Translations under genes and position numbers: made by a program
In this document: one piece after another, positions 18,269 to 27,227 of the stretch
Position numbering within the stretch: the first letter of the stretch is position 1
Layout of the letters: each line of letters starts with the position of its first letter
Notes under the pieces: model-generated
The model's database searches: none
Seen by the model: only the letters and a program-made list of their open reading frames with translations
Told to the model about the DNA's origin: nothing
Assembly (NCBI RefSeq): GCF_019599145.1
Contig: NZ_CP080647.1
Span: 6,138,001 to 6,202,000 of the forward strand
Source: Streptomyces akebiae
Lineage (GTDB): Bacteria > Actinomycetota > Actinomycetes > Streptomycetales > Streptomycetaceae
Length of the DNA: 64,000 nt
Reading direction: 5' to 3'

Positions 18269-19408
18269 GTGACGTTCCCGGTAGTCGGCATGGTCGGCGG
18301 TGGCCAGCTCGCTCGTATGACACACGAGGCGGGCATCCCGCTCGGCATCAGGTTCAAGCTCCTCAGTGACACCCCTCAGGATTCCGCGGCGCAGGTCGTC
18401 GGCGATGTCGTCATCGGCGACTACCGCGACCTCGACACGCTGCGTGCGTTCGCGCAGGGCTGCGACGTGATCACCTTCGATCACGAACACGTACCCACCG
18501 AGCATCTACGGGCTCTGGAGGCGGACGGCATCCCCGTGCGCCCCGGCCCGGACGCGCTCCAGCACGCCCAGGACAAGGGCGTGATGCGCGCGCGGCTCGA
18601 CGCGATCGGCGTGCCCTGTCCACGGCACCGCATCGTCGCGGACCCCGACGACGTGGCCGCCTTCGCCGCCGAGGGCGAGGGGTTTCCGGTCATCCTCAAG
18701 ACGGTCCGCGGCGGCTACGACGGCAAGGGCGTATGGGTCGTCCGGTCGGTCGAGGACGCCGCCGAGCCCTTCCGCGCCGGCGTCCCGGTCCTCGCGGAGG
18801 AGAAGGTCGACTTCGTGCGGGAGCTGGCCGCCAACGTCGTACGGTCGCCGCACGGTCAGGCCGTCGCCTACCCGGTGGTGGAGTCGCGGCAGGTCGACGG
18901 CGTCTGCGACACCGTGATCGCCCCGGCGCCCGACCTGGACGAGGCGCTCGCCCTGCGCGCCGAGGAGATGGCCCTGCGCATCGCCAAGGAACTGGACGTG
19001 GTCGGCCACCTGGCGGTCGAGCTGTTCCAGACCCGCGACGGCCGCATCCTGGTCAACGAGCTGGCGATGCGCCCCCACAACTCGGGCCACTGGAGCCAGG
19101 ACGGCGCGATCACCTCGCAGTTCGCCAACCACGTACGGGCCGTCCTCGACCTCCCGCTCGGCGACCCGCGCCCGCGCGCGAAGTGGACCGTCATGGTCAA
19201 CGTCCTCGGCGGCGACTACCCCGACATGTACTCCGCGTACCTGCACTGCATGGCCCGCGACCCGCAGCTCAAGATCCACATGTACGGCAAGGACGTGAAG
19301 CCCGGCCGTAAGGTCGGTCACGTCAACACCTACGGCGACGACCTGGACGACGTGCTGGAGCGCGCCCGTCACGCTGCCGGTTACCTGAGAGGCACGATCA
19401 CCGAATGA
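18269..19408 (+). CDS. purK: N5-carboxyaminoimidazole ribonucleotide synthase
   Basis: PurK carboxylates AIR to N5-CAIR with ATP and bicarbonate in purine synthesis. The 379-residue ATP-grasp protein opens with the dinucleotide-like [11 protein letters not shown], has the ATP-binding stretch [16 protein letters not shown] near residues 140-155, and [17 protein letters not shown] near 265-282, which holds metal and substrate residues. The GTG at 18269 is preceded by GGGGG. purE overlaps its stop by four bases (ATGA), giving coupled expression. Confidence 0.96.
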   Translation: MTFPVVGMVGGGQLARMTHEAGIPLGIRFKLLSDTPQDSAAQVVGDVVIGDYRDLDTLRAFAQGCDVITFDHEHVPTEHLRALEADGIPVRPGPDALQHAQDKGVMRARLDAIGVPCPRHRIVADPDDVAAFAAEGEGFPVILKTVRGGYDGKGVWVVRSVEDAAEPFRAGVPVLAEEKVDFVRELAANVVRSPHGQAVAYPVVESRQVDGVCDTVIAPAPDLDEALALRAEEMALRIAKELDVVGHLAVELFQTRDGRILVNELAMRPHNSGHWSQDGAITSQFANHVRAVLDLPLGDPRPRAKWTVMVNVLGGDYPDMYSAYLHCMARDPQLKIHMYGKDVKPGRKVGHVNTYGDDLDDVLERARHAAGYLRGTITE

Positions 19409-19929
19409 GCCCGGTCGTAGGCATTGTCATGGGGTCGGACTCCGACTGGCCCGTCATGGAGGCCGCCGCGCAGGCCCTCGACGAGTTCGAGATCGAGTAC
19501 GAGGTCGACGTCGTCTCGGCGCACCGGATGCCGCGCGAGATGGTCGCGTACGGCGAGGAGGCCGCGGACCGGGGCATCAAGGTGATCATCGCGGGTGCGG
19601 GCGGCGCCGCCCATCTGCCCGGCATGCTCGCGTCCGTGACGCCGCTGCCGGTCATCGGCGTGCCGGTGCCGCTGAAGTACCTCGACGGCATGGACTCCCT
19701 GCTGTCGATCGTGCAGATGCCGGCCGGTGTGCCCGTCGCGACGGTCTCCGTCGCCGGGGCCCGCAACGCCGGTCTGCTGGCCGCGCGCATCCTCGCCACG
19801 CACGACCAGGAACTCCTCGGCCGTATGCGGGAGTTCCAGCAGCAGCTGAACGACCAGGCGACCGAGAAGGGCAAGCGCCTGCGCACCAAGGTCGAGGGAG
19901 CGGGCAGCGGCTTCGGCTTCGGGAAGTAG
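19405..19929 (+). CDS. purE: N5-carboxyaminoimidazole ribonucleotide mutase
   Basis: PurE moves the carboxylate of N5-CAIR to make CAIR. The 174-residue product is the usual length. It has [16 protein letters not shown] at the N-terminus, [11 protein letters not shown] near residue 39 (with the His used in catalysis), and [12 protein letters not shown] near 70. Overlaps purK by four bases. Confidence 0.97.
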   Translation: MSPVVGIVMGSDSDWPVMEAAAQALDEFEIEYEVDVVSAHRMPREMVAYGEEAADRGIKVIIAGAGGAAHLPGMLASVTPLPVIGVPVPLKYLDGMDSLLSIVQMPAGVPVATVSVAGARNAGLLAARILATHDQELLGRMREFQQQLNDQATEKGKRLRTKVEGAGSGFGFGK

Positions 19930-19976
19930 ACGTAACCGACATGACGGGGATCACGGGGGACACGGGGGAGATGGCC

Positions 19977-21164
19977 ATGGCATCGCTGGAGGCGGCCCGG
20001 GAACTGCTGCGGGAGTTCCCGGTCGCGGACGGGCACAACGACCTGCCCTGGGCGCTGCGTGAGCAGGTCCGCTACGACCTGGACGCGCGGGACATCGCCG
20101 ACGACCAGAGCGCCTTCCTCCACACCGACCTCGCGCGGCTGCGCGCGGGCGGCGTGGGGGCGCAGTTCTGGTCGGTGTACGTCCCCTCGGACGCGGCAGT
20201 CCTGCCGGGGGCCGTCACCGCGACCCTGGAACAGATCGACTGCGTACGGCAGTTGATCGACCGTCACCCGGCGCAGCTGCGGGCCGCGCTGACCGCCGCC
20301 GAGATGGAGGCGGCCCGCGCCGAGGGCCGCATCGCCTCCCTGATGGGCGCCGAGGGCGGCCACTCCATCGACAACAGCCTCGCCACGCTGCGGACGCTGT
20401 ACGCGCTCGGCGTCCGCTACATGACGCTCACGCACAACGACAACATCGCCTGGGCGGACTCCGCGACGGACGAGGCGGCCGTCGGCGGCCTGTCGGCCTT
20501 CGGCCGGGCGGTGGTGCGGGAGATGAACCGCGAGGGGATGCTCGTCGACCTCTCGCACGTGGCCGCGACGACGATGCGGGACGCGCTCGACACGTCCACG
20601 GCCCCGGTGATCTTCTCCCACTCCTCGTCGCGGGCCGTCTGCGACCACCCCCGCAACATCCCGGACGACGTCCTGGAGCGGCTCCCGGCCAACGGGGGAG
20701 TGGCGATGGTGACGTTCGTGCCGAAGTTCGTGCTCCAGGCCGCCGTCGACTGGACGGCCGCCGCCGACGAGAACATGCGGGCCCACGGTCTGCACCACCT
20801 CGACACCACCCCCGAGGGGATGGCGGTCCACCGCGCCTTCGAGGAGCGCAACCCCCGCCCGGTCGCCACGGTGTCCACGGTCGCGGACCATCTCGACCAC
20901 ATGCGCGAGGTGGCCGGCATCGACCACCTCGGCATCGGCGGCGACTACGACGGCACGGCCTTCACCCCCGACGGTCTGGGCGACGTCTCCTGCTACCCGA
21001 ACCTGATCGCCGAGCTCCTCGACCGGGGCTGGTCCCGTCCGGACCTGGCCAAGCTGACCTGGCGGAACGCGGTCCGGGTGCTGGGCGCGGCGGAGGACGT
21101 GGCCCGGGACCTCCAGGCCCGTACGAGCCCGTCCAACGCGACGCTGGAACAGCTGGACGGGTGA
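19977..21164 (+). CDS. M19-family membrane-type dipeptidase (intact active site)
   Basis: A 395-residue zinc dipeptidase of the renal-dipeptidase (M19) family. Its metal ligands look intact: [10 protein letters not shown] near residue 17 (HxD), [12 protein letters not shown] near 123 (bridging Glu), DLSHVA near 193 and FSHSSSRA near 216 (His ligands), and GGDYDG near 322 (Asp). Substrates may include dipeptides with D-residues. ATG 19977 is preferred because GGAG lies six bases upstream; ATGs at 19941 and 19971 are alternatives. No signal peptide is seen, so it is probably cytosolic. It follows purE closely and a degenerate paralogue follows it. Confidence 0.88.
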   Translation: MASLEAARELLREFPVADGHNDLPWALREQVRYDLDARDIADDQSAFLHTDLARLRAGGVGAQFWSVYVPSDAAVLPGAVTATLEQIDCVRQLIDRHPAQLRAALTAAEMEAARAEGRIASLMGAEGGHSIDNSLATLRTLYALGVRYMTLTHNDNIAWADSATDEAAVGGLSAFGRAVVREMNREGMLVDLSHVAATTMRDALDTSTAPVIFSHSSSRAVCDHPRNIPDDVLERLPANGGVAMVTFVPKFVLQAAVDWTAAADENMRAHGLHHLDTTPEGMAVHRAFEERNPRPVATVSTVADHLDHMREVAGIDHLGIGGDYDGTAFTPDGLGDVSCYPNLIAELLDRGWSRPDLAKLTWRNAVRVLGAAEDVARDLQARTSPSNATLEQLDG

Positions 21165-21314
21165 CACCCGGCGCCGTCCGGACCTCACCCGGGTGGCGTA
21201 GTGACGGCCCCGCGGCGGCCGTTCAACCCGAACGCCCCACCCACCAGGAAGGCGAGCGGCCTCCGTGCCACGGTGACGAGTACTGCGATCACCCAACGGC
21301 TACGGAGGTCCGCC

Positions 21315-22634
21315 ATGGCAGATCTGCAGGACGAACTGCAAGCCGCAGGGGAGGCCGGCGAGCTCGACACGCCTCCCACCCCGACCCGCACCGGGCCCGA
21401 GCGGAAACGCGACGGGCGCCCACCGGCGGCGGAGCCGATAGCCCCCGGCGACGGCGGCCACCCCGACGACGGCGAGGCGGACGACGTCCGCCACGGTGGA
21501 GCGGCCGGCGGCGGCCAGGGTGGAGCGGCCGACGTCCGCCACGGTGGAGCGGATGTCCCCGAGGCCCCCGGTGACGAAGCCGTCGTGGTGGCCGGACCCG
21601 CCGAGCCCTCCTCGGCTTCCTCCCCTTCCTCCGAGCTGGCCGAGGCGGACGCCTTCCTGGTCGAGCACCCCGTCGCCGACGGATACAGCGGGCTGCCGTG
21701 GGTCCTGCGTCAGCTGCCCCGGTACGACCTGGAGCTGGGCGAGGGCAGTGTGGACACCGACGTGCCGCGCATGCGCAAGGGACACATCGGAGCGCTGTTC
21801 TGGTCGTTGCACCTCCCGGACGGCCTCGCGGGCGAGCGGGCCGTGGGAGCCACGCTGGAGCAGCTGGACCTGGTCCGGACGGTCGTCGACGCGCATCCCG
21901 AGGGACTGCGGCTCACGTACAGCGCCGGAGAGACCACCGACGCCCGCAACTGCGGTCGCGTCGCCGTCCTGCTGGGCCCCGCCGGAGCCCCGGCGATCGG
22001 TGACTCCCTCGGCATCCTGCGCGCCCTGCACACGCTCGGCCTCAAGGCCCTCACCCTCGCCGGCGCGTCCTGGGCGGGCGAGTCCGGGCTGAGCAGGTTC
22101 GGTGAGGAGGTGGTCCGCGAGATGAACCGCATCGGCGTCCTCGCCGACCTCTCCGGAGCCTCCGGGGAGACCGTCCGCCGGACGCTCGCGGTCTCCCGCG
22201 CCCCCGTGGTGTGCACCCGCTCGGCGGCCGCCGCGCTGCGGTCCCACCCCGCCAACCTCCCCGACGACCTCCTCGCCGCCCTGGGCGAGGCGCGGGGCCT
22301 GTGCATGGTGCCGCTCACCGCGGAGCAGACAGGCCCCTCGGTCCGCGACGTGGCCGACCACCTCGACCACGTCCGCGCGATCGCCGGTCCCGAGTGCGTC
22401 GGTCTCTCCGGCACCTACGACTCCGGCGCGGCCCATCCCCGGGACCTCACCGACGCGTCCTGCTACCCCCGCCTCGTCGCCGAACTCATGCACCGAGGCT
22501 GGTCCGAAACCGACCTCGCCCTCCTGACCTGGGGCAACGTCCAACGCGTCCTGCGCACCGCCGACTTCACGGCCAGGGCGGCACGTGACCGCCGAGAGGC
22601 CTCCACGGCGAGGATCGCGGAGCTGGACGGCTGA
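21315..22634 (+). CDS. degenerate M19-dipeptidase paralogue (probable pseudoenzyme)
   Basis: A 439-residue paralogue of the preceding dipeptidase whose alignment shows every metal site changed: ADGYSGLPW replaces [19 protein letters not shown] replaces [16 protein letters not shown] replaces DLSHVA, CTRSAAAAL replaces FSHSSSRAV, and SGTYDSG replaces GGDYDG. The fold-determining segments (FWSLHLP, NLPDDLL, LDHVRAIAG, CYPRLVAELMHRGW) remain, and the frame is open throughout, so it looks maintained rather than decaying. The first ~115 residues are a hydrophilic Gly/Ala/Pro extension with a repeated VRHGGA motif. ATG 21315 has GGAGG upstream. A binding or regulatory role is inferred. Confidence 0.85.
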   Translation: MADLQDELQAAGEAGELDTPPTPTRTGPERKRDGRPPAAEPIAPGDGGHPDDGEADDVRHGGAAGGGQGGAADVRHGGADVPEAPGDEAVVVAGPAEPSSASSPSSELAEADAFLVEHPVADGYSGLPWVLRQLPRYDLELGEGSVDTDVPRMRKGHIGALFWSLHLPDGLAGERAVGATLEQLDLVRTVVDAHPEGLRLTYSAGETTDARNCGRVAVLLGPAGAPAIGDSLGILRALHTLGLKALTLAGASWAGESGLSRFGEEVVREMNRIGVLADLSGASGETVRRTLAVSRAPVVCTRSAAAALRSHPANLPDDLLAALGEARGLCMVPLTAEQTGPSVRDVADHLDHVRAIAGPECVGLSGTYDSGAAHPRDLTDASCYPRLVAELMHRGWSETDLALLTWGNVQRVLRTADFTARAARDRREASTARIAELDG

Positions 22635-22654
22635 CGGGGCCGACCGGGCCCCAT

Positions 22655-22723
22655 GAGGGGCGCGGGGCTGTATCCGGATGCGGCTCCGCCGCGTGGGCGC
22701 GACCAGCCACGGACGACCCGCGG
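22655..22723. repeat. dispersed 3'-end repeat, GAGGGGCGCGGGGCTG subtype
   Basis: GC-rich element between the convergent stops of the degenerate dipeptidase and VOC genes, reading GAGGGGCGCGGGGCTGTATC then a CGGCTCCGCCGCGTGGGCGC hairpin-like segment. Related to the other 3'-end repeats in the window by its GGGGCGCGGGG core. Confidence 0.65.
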
Positions 22724-22763
22724 CCGCCCGATTCCCCGCACCCCTCCCGCCCCTACCGCGCAC

Positions 22764-23126
22764 TCACGCCGCGCACAGACAGAACGGATGCCCCGCGGGA
22801 TCCGCGTACACCCGGAACCCGCGCTCACGATCCGCCGCGTCCAGCACCGTCGCCCCCAGCGCGAGTACCTGCTTCTCCGCCGCGTCCATGTCCTCCACGT
22901 TCAGGTCGAGATGGAACTGCTGCGACCGCTCCGCCGAGGGCCACTCGGGCGCCACGAACCCCGGCGCCCTCTGGAACGCCAGCCGCGCACCCACCCCCGG
23001 CACCTCCAGATCCACCCAGTCCCCCTCCCCGGTGACCTTCCCGCCGATCACCTCGGCGTAGAACCCGGCGAGTGCGGCCGGGTCGGGACAGTCCAGAACG
23101 ACGACATCCAGCGTGGCGATGGCCAT
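22764..23126 (-). CDS. VOC (glyoxalase-like) family protein
   Basis: A 120-residue single-chain vicinal oxygen chelate protein with paired beta-alpha-beta-beta-beta modules: VVVLDCPDPAALAGFYAEVIGG at the start, FHLDLNVEDMDAAEKQVLALGA in the middle, and VYADPAGHPFCL at the end. The residues H (QFHLD) and the final acidic position fit a metal site, though the substrate is unknown. The start has AAGGAG seven bases upstream. It is divergent from a CGNR-type regulator and shares its operator-rich promoter region. Confidence 0.85.
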   Translation of the reverse strand: MAIATLDVVVLDCPDPAALAGFYAEVIGGKVTGEGDWVDLEVPGVGARLAFQRAPGFVAPEWPSAERSQQFHLDLNVEDMDAAEKQVLALGATVLDAADRERGFRVYADPAGHPFCLCAA

Positions 23127-23164
23127 GGCCTTCTCCTTGCTCGTTCTCTGCTCATCAGAAGTTC

Positions 23165-23225
23165 GGTTACCTGATGAGGAGGGTAACCAGTAACGGTTAC
23201 TTCATGCACCCCTTTAAGAGGTAAC
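23165..23225. promoter_or_regulatory. cluster of GTTAC/GTAAC half-sites in a divergent promoter
   Basis: Five copies of the pentamer lie in 61 bases: GGTTACC (23165-23171), GGTAACC (23182-23188), the palindrome GTAACGGTTAC (23190-23200) and GTAAC (23221-23225). The first two form a 7-base inverted repeat with a 10-base spacer. This fits an operator for the adjacent CGNR regulator acting on both genes. Confidence 0.6.
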
Positions 23226-23234
23226 GTCACCGGC

Positions 23235-23741
23235 ATGAGTGAGAGAGCGTCCGCCCCGGGCGGCCTGGCCCTCGTCGAGAGCCTGGTGAACACGCTGGAC
23301 CTGGAGACCGGCGCCGACACCCTGGAGACCCCGCAGGCCCGCGCCGGTCTGCGTCTGGCGGCGGACGAGGACCTCACGGCCGTGCGCGAGCTGCGGGAAT
23401 CCCTCCGCGCGACCCTGCTGGCCCACGCCGGTCACGCCCCGCACCGGCCGGTGACCCCGCTGGGCACCCTCCTGGCCGCGGCACCGCTCGTCGTCGCGGT
23501 CTCCGCCGAGGACGGCTCCGCGAGCCTGCGCCCCGCCGCCGACCCGGCCCCCCTGCTCTCCCGCGTGGCCGCGGCCGTCGCCGAGGCCCTCACGGCGGGC
23601 ACCTGGCAACGCCTCAAGGCCTGCGAGGCCCCCGACTGCCACTGGGCGTACTACGACCGCAGCCCGGCCGGCCGCGGCCGCTGGTGCTCGATGCAGGTGT
23701 GCGGCGCCCGTGCGAAGATGCGCCGCTACCGAGCGAAGTAA
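23235..23741 (+). CDS. CGNR zinc-finger / ABATE-domain transcriptional regulator
   Basis: A 168-residue protein of the ABATE plus CGNR family. The N-terminal ~110 residues are a helical ABATE-type ligand-binding region. The C-terminal zinc finger has Cys at CEAPDCHWAYYDRSPAGRGRW and CSMQVCGARAKMRRYRAK (the family CGNR motif is CGAR here). Such proteins are presumed DNA-binding regulators. It is divergent from the VOC gene across 108 bases full of GTTAC/GTAAC sites, so autoregulation and control of VOC are likely. Confidence 0.85.
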   Translation: MSERASAPGGLALVESLVNTLDLETGADTLETPQARAGLRLAADEDLTAVRELRESLRATLLAHAGHAPHRPVTPLGTLLAAAPLVVAVSAEDGSASLRPAADPAPLLSRVAAAVAEALTAGTWQRLKACEAPDCHWAYYDRSPAGRGRWCSMQVCGARAKMRRYRAK

Positions 23742-23873
23742 GCGCTTCGCCCCCGCCGGGCGCCAGAACGTGGACAATGGGAACAGACGCCGTTCCGGCC
23801 GACTGAGCCTCGGCCGGAACGGCGTCACCTTCCGCTGTCCTGCGCGGGGGCCGGAGCCCCCGCCGACGCGGCC

Positions 23874-25217
23874 CTACGCGGTGGGCCGCCCCATCGCCCG
23901 GTACGTCCACCCCGCACGGCGCCACAGCTCCGGGTCCAGCGCGTTGCGGCCGTCCAGCACGAGCCGCGTCGACGCGACCTCGCCCAGCGCCGCGGGGTCC
24001 AGCTCGCGGAACTCGCGCCACTCGGTCAGGTGCAGCACGATGTCGGCGCCCCGTACGGCGTCCAGCGCGGTGTCGGCGTACCCGAGGGTCGGGAAGATCC
24101 GCCGGGCGTTGTCCATGCCCTTGGGGTCGTAGACGGTGACCTGGCCGCCCTGGAGGTGGATCTGCCCGGCCACGTTGAGGGCGGGGGAGTCGCGTACGTC
24201 GTCGGAGTCGGGCTTGAAGGTGGCGCCGAGTACGGCGACCCGCTTGCCCAGGAAGGATCCGCCGCCCAGCGCCTGCCGGGCCAGCTCCACCATCTGCCCG
24301 CGCTGGCGCATGTTGATGGAGTCGATCTCCCGCAGGAACGTCAGGGCCTGGTCGGCGCCCAACTCGCCGGCGCGCGCCATGAACGCCCGGATGTCCTTCG
24401 GCAGACACCCGCCGCCGAAGCCGATGCCGGCCCGCAGGAACTTCTTCCCGATCCGGTCGTCGTGCCCGATGGCCTCCGCCAGCTTGGCGACATCGCCCCC
24501 GGCGGCCTCGCACACCTCGGCCATGGCGTTGATGAAGGAGATCTTGGTGGCGAGGAAGGAGTTCGCGGAGGTCTTCACCAGCTCGGCGGTCGGGAAGTCG
24601 GTGAGGACGAACGGGGAGCCCTCCTCGACCGGCGTCGCGTACACCTCGCGCAGCAGCTTCTCGGCCTTCTCGCTGCGGACGCCCACCACGATCCGGTCCG
24701 GGTGCAGTGTGTCGTTCACGGCGAAGCCCTCGCGCAGGAACTCCGGGTTCCAGGCCAGCTCGGCGTCCTCCCTGGCGGGCGCGTGCTCGGCGAGATACGC
24801 GGCCAGCCGGTCGGCGGATCCCACCGGCACCGTCGACTTGCCGACGACCAGGGCCGGGCCCGTCAGATGCGGGGCGAGCGAGGTGAAGGCCGCGTCGACG
24901 TACGACATGTCGCAGGCGTACTCGCCGTGCCGCTGCGGGGTGTTCACGCAGACGAAGTGGATGTCGCCGAAGGCCGCGACCTCGGCGTAGTCGGTCGTGA
25001 AACGCAGCCGCCCGCTGGACCCCTCGATCCCGGCGACGTGCTTGCGCAGCAGTTCCTCAAGACCCGGCTCGTACATCGGGACCTCGCCCCGCCGGAGCAT
25101 GTCGATCTTCTCTTCGACGACATCGAGCCCGAGCACCTCGAACCCCAGCTCGGCCATGGCCGCGGCGTGTGTCGCGCCGAGATAGCCGGTGCCGATCACG
25201 GTGATCTTGAGGGCCAT
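23874..25217 (-). CDS. ugd: UDP-glucose 6-dehydrogenase family protein
   Basis: A 447-residue nucleotide-sugar dehydrogenase that oxidises UDP-glucose (or a related sugar) twice with NAD+ to the uronate. It has the Rossmann motif VIGTGYLGATHA near residue 7, CVNTPQ near 88, and the catalytic-Cys region GFGGGCLPKDIRAF near 265. The C-terminal UDP-binding half includes ATFKPDSDDVRDSPA. ATG 25217 has AGGAG upstream. Two palindromes lie 31-67 bases upstream. It should feed uronate into surface polymers made in the adjoining LCP/glycosyltransferase region. Confidence 0.9.
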   Translation of the reverse strand: MALKITVIGTGYLGATHAAAMAELGFEVLGLDVVEEKIDMLRRGEVPMYEPGLEELLRKHVAGIEGSSGRLRFTTDYAEVAAFGDIHFVCVNTPQRHGEYACDMSYVDAAFTSLAPHLTGPALVVGKSTVPVGSADRLAAYLAEHAPAREDAELAWNPEFLREGFAVNDTLHPDRIVVGVRSEKAEKLLREVYATPVEEGSPFVLTDFPTAELVKTSANSFLATKISFINAMAEVCEAAGGDVAKLAEAIGHDDRIGKKFLRAGIGFGGGCLPKDIRAFMARAGELGADQALTFLREIDSINMRQRGQMVELARQALGGGSFLGKRVAVLGATFKPDSDDVRDSPALNVAGQIHLQGGQVTVYDPKGMDNARRIFPTLGYADTALDAVRGADIVLHLTEWREFRELDPAALGEVASTRLVLDGRNALDPELWRRAGWTYRAMGRPTA

Positions 25218-25247
25218 GGGTGCTCCTGGTGGTGTCCGGCCGTGGGG

Positions 25248-25284
25248 CTGTGCACGCGTGCACAGCCGCGTGCATGCGTGCACG
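25248..25284. promoter_or_regulatory. double palindrome operator candidate upstream of ugd
   Basis: An 18-base perfect palindrome CTGTGCACGCGTGCACAG (25248-25265) is followed by CGTGCA-TGCG-TGCACG (25269-25284). The core GTGCAyGCGTGCAC recurs exactly 20 bases apart, two helical turns. This strongly suggests cooperative binding of a dimeric regulator. Confidence 0.65.
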
Positions 25285-25401
25285 TGAGCATAGTCGGGGC
25301 GTGTTCGAGCCCTTGACCGGGCAGATTCCCCGGGGGTTCGCGCGGTCTGTCGTCAAACTCACGTACCGGTCGGGTGTGCAGACCTTTAAAATTTGAGTTA
25401 C

Positions 25402-25415
25402 TTAACGGTAGTTAG
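25402..25415. promoter_or_regulatory. TetR-type operator candidate before the acyl-CoA dehydrogenase
   Basis: TTAAC-GGTA-GTTAG, an imperfect inverted repeat in an AT-rich patch 21-34 bases before the start, overlapping GTTACTTAAC (25397-25406). TetR-family repressors of fatty-acid genes use similar sites; the link is inferred. Confidence 0.3.
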
Positions 25416-25435
25416 CGTCAGGAGCGTGAGAGACC

Positions 25436-26593
25436 TTGGCCGGATCGGCTGATTTCGACCTGTACCGCCCGTCCGAGGAGCACGACATGCTCCGTGACGC
25501 GATCCGTTCCCTCGCCGAGGCGAAGATCGCGCCCTACGCGGCCGCCGTGGACGAGGAGGCCCGCTTCCCGCAGGAGGCGCTGGACGCGCTCGTCGCGAAC
25601 GACCTGCACGCCGTGCACGTGCCCGAGGAGTACGGCGGCGCCGGCGCCGACGCGCTCGCCACGGTCATCGTGATCGAGGAGGTGGCCCGCGCCTGCGTGT
25701 CGTCCTCCCTCATCCCGGCCGTCAACAAGCTCGGCTCGCTGCCCGTGATCCTGTCCGGCTCCGAGGAACTGAAGAAGAAGTACCTGGGCCCGCTCGCCAA
25801 GGGCGACGCGATGTTCTCGTACTGTCTCTCGGAGCCGGACGCGGGCTCCGACGCGGCCGGTATGAAGACCCGTGCGGTCCGTGACGGCGACCACTGGATC
25901 CTCAACGGCGTCAAGCGCTGGATCACCAACGCGGGCGTCTCCGACTACTACACGGTCATGGCCGTCACGGACCCGGAGAGGCGCTCCAAGGGCATCTCCG
26001 CGTTCGTCGTCGAGAAGTCCGACGAGGGCGTCTCCTTCGGCGCCCCGGAGAAGAAGCTCGGCATCAAGGGCTCTCCGACCCGCGAGGTCTACCTCGACAA
26101 CGTCCGCATCCCCGCCGACCGCATCATCGGCGAGGAGGGTACCGGCTTCGCCACGGCGATGAAGACCCTGGACCACACCCGCATCACCATCGCCGCGCAG
26201 GCCCTCGGCGTCGCCCAGGGCGCCCTCGACTACGCCAAGGGCTACGTCCAGGAGCGCAAGCAGTTCGGCAAGCCGATCGCCGACTTCCAGGGCATCCAGT
26301 TCATGCTCGCCGACATGGCCATGAAGATCGAGGCCGCCCGCGCCCTGACCTACCAGGCCGCCGCCAAGTCCGAACGCGGCGACAAGGACCTCACCTTCCA
26401 GGGCGCCGCCGCCAAGTGCTTCGCCTCCGACGTCGCCATGGAGGTCACCACGGACGCCGTCCAGCTCCTCGGCGGCTACGGCTACACCCGCGACTACCCG
26501 GTGGAGCGCATGATGCGCGACGCGAAGATCACACAAATATACGAAGGTACGAACCAGGTCCAGCGGATCGTGATGGCGCGCAACCTCCCGTAA
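25436..26593 (+). CDS. acyl-CoA dehydrogenase
   Basis: A 385-residue FAD-dependent acyl-CoA dehydrogenase catalysing alpha,beta-desaturation of acyl-CoA. The signature SYCLSEPDAGSDAAGM (near residues 123-138) and QLLGGYGYTRDYPVERMMRD (near 343-362, followed by the IYEGTNQVQRIVMAR tail with the catalytic Glu) are both present. It starts at TTG, as judged from the MAGSADFDLYRPSEEHDMLR beginning; AGGAG lies 11 bases upstream. Its position near purE/purK matches fadE25 in mycobacteria as I remember. Substrate length cannot be told. Confidence 0.93.
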   Translation: MAGSADFDLYRPSEEHDMLRDAIRSLAEAKIAPYAAAVDEEARFPQEALDALVANDLHAVHVPEEYGGAGADALATVIVIEEVARACVSSSLIPAVNKLGSLPVILSGSEELKKKYLGPLAKGDAMFSYCLSEPDAGSDAAGMKTRAVRDGDHWILNGVKRWITNAGVSDYYTVMAVTDPERRSKGISAFVVEKSDEGVSFGAPEKKLGIKGSPTREVYLDNVRIPADRIIGEEGTGFATAMKTLDHTRITIAAQALGVAQGALDYAKGYVQERKQFGKPIADFQGIQFMLADMAMKIEAARALTYQAAAKSERGDKDLTFQGAAAKCFASDVAMEVTTDAVQLLGGYGYTRDYPVERMMRDAKITQIYEGTNQVQRIVMARNLP

Positions 26594-26615
26594 CCCCTCG
26601 GGCGTAGTCCGTGCA

Positions 26616-26642
26616 CAGCCCCCGGCACCCCGCCGGGGGCTG
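26616..26642 (+). terminator. terminator behind acyl-CoA dehydrogenase
   Basis: Perfect 11-base stem CAGCCCCCGGC/GCCGGGGGCTG with a five-base loop, 23 bases past the stop; it is followed by TCGTCGTG. Confidence 0.8.
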
Positions 26643-26773
26643 TCGTCGTGCGGGACGGACGGGGCGGATTGTTTCCGTCCGCCCGATGGCGGGCCGGGGC
26701 GGGGAGGCGTAGGACGGAAGGTGCGCGGGTCCGGCCCCGGACCCCGCTCTCCCACCCACCCCCAGGAGGAGCC

Positions 26774-27139
26774 ATGACGCAGCAGGCCGGGAACATGACC
26801 GCGATGAGCAAGGAGATGCAGGACTGCGTCAACGCCTGCATGACGTGCCACGGCGTGTGCGAGGAGACCATGAGCTCCTGCATGCAGGCCGGCGGCCAGG
26901 CCCAGATGCAGATCATGCGCGCCCTGATGGACTGCGCCGAGATGACCCGTATGTGCGCGGACATGATGATGCGCCGCTCGCCGCTGTCCGCCGAGATGTG
27001 CGCGATGTGCGCCCGCGCCTGTGACATGTGCGCCGAGGCGTGTATGTCCATGCCGGACGATCAGCAGATGATGCGCTGTGCCGAGGCGTGTCGCCGCTGC
27101 TCCGAGATGTGCCGGTCGATGGCGGGCGCGACCGCCTGA
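26774..27139 (+). CDS. Cys-rich four-helix copper-storage-type protein (DUF326/Csp family)
   Basis: A 121-residue protein with 16 Cys and more than 20 Met, spaced on helices in CxxxC/CxxC patterns (DCVNACMTCHGVC, MCAMCARACDMCAEAC, RCAEACRRCSEMC). This fits the Csp family, whose four-helix bundles hold many Cu(I) ions. No signal peptide is seen, so it resembles cytosolic Csp3-type proteins. The start has a strong AGGAGGA site. It stands alone between two strong hairpins. No copper-responsive operator was recognised upstream. Confidence 0.88.
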   Translation: MTQQAGNMTAMSKEMQDCVNACMTCHGVCEETMSSCMQAGGQAQMQIMRALMDCAEMTRMCADMMMRRSPLSAEMCAMCARACDMCAEACMSMPDDQQMMRCAEACRRCSEMCRSMAGATA

Positions 27140-27175
27140 CCCGTCACGCGAACACCCGAACGTCCGAACGTCGAA

Positions 27176-27214
27176 TGACCGAGGGGCATCCCGCCGCGGG
27201 ATGCCCCTCGGTCA
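27176..27214. terminator. bidirectional terminator
   Basis: Perfect 18-base stem (TGACCGAGGGGCATCCCG and its complement) with a three-base loop, between the convergent Csp and LCP genes. Confidence 0.9.
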
Positions 27215-27227
27215 CGCTGCCGCCGGG

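Noticed and set aside
19398..21296. Long minus-strand open frame opposite purE and the dipeptidase
   Set aside because: Composition is Arg/Gly/Val-rich shadow coding, while the plus-strand products carry intact catalytic motifs.
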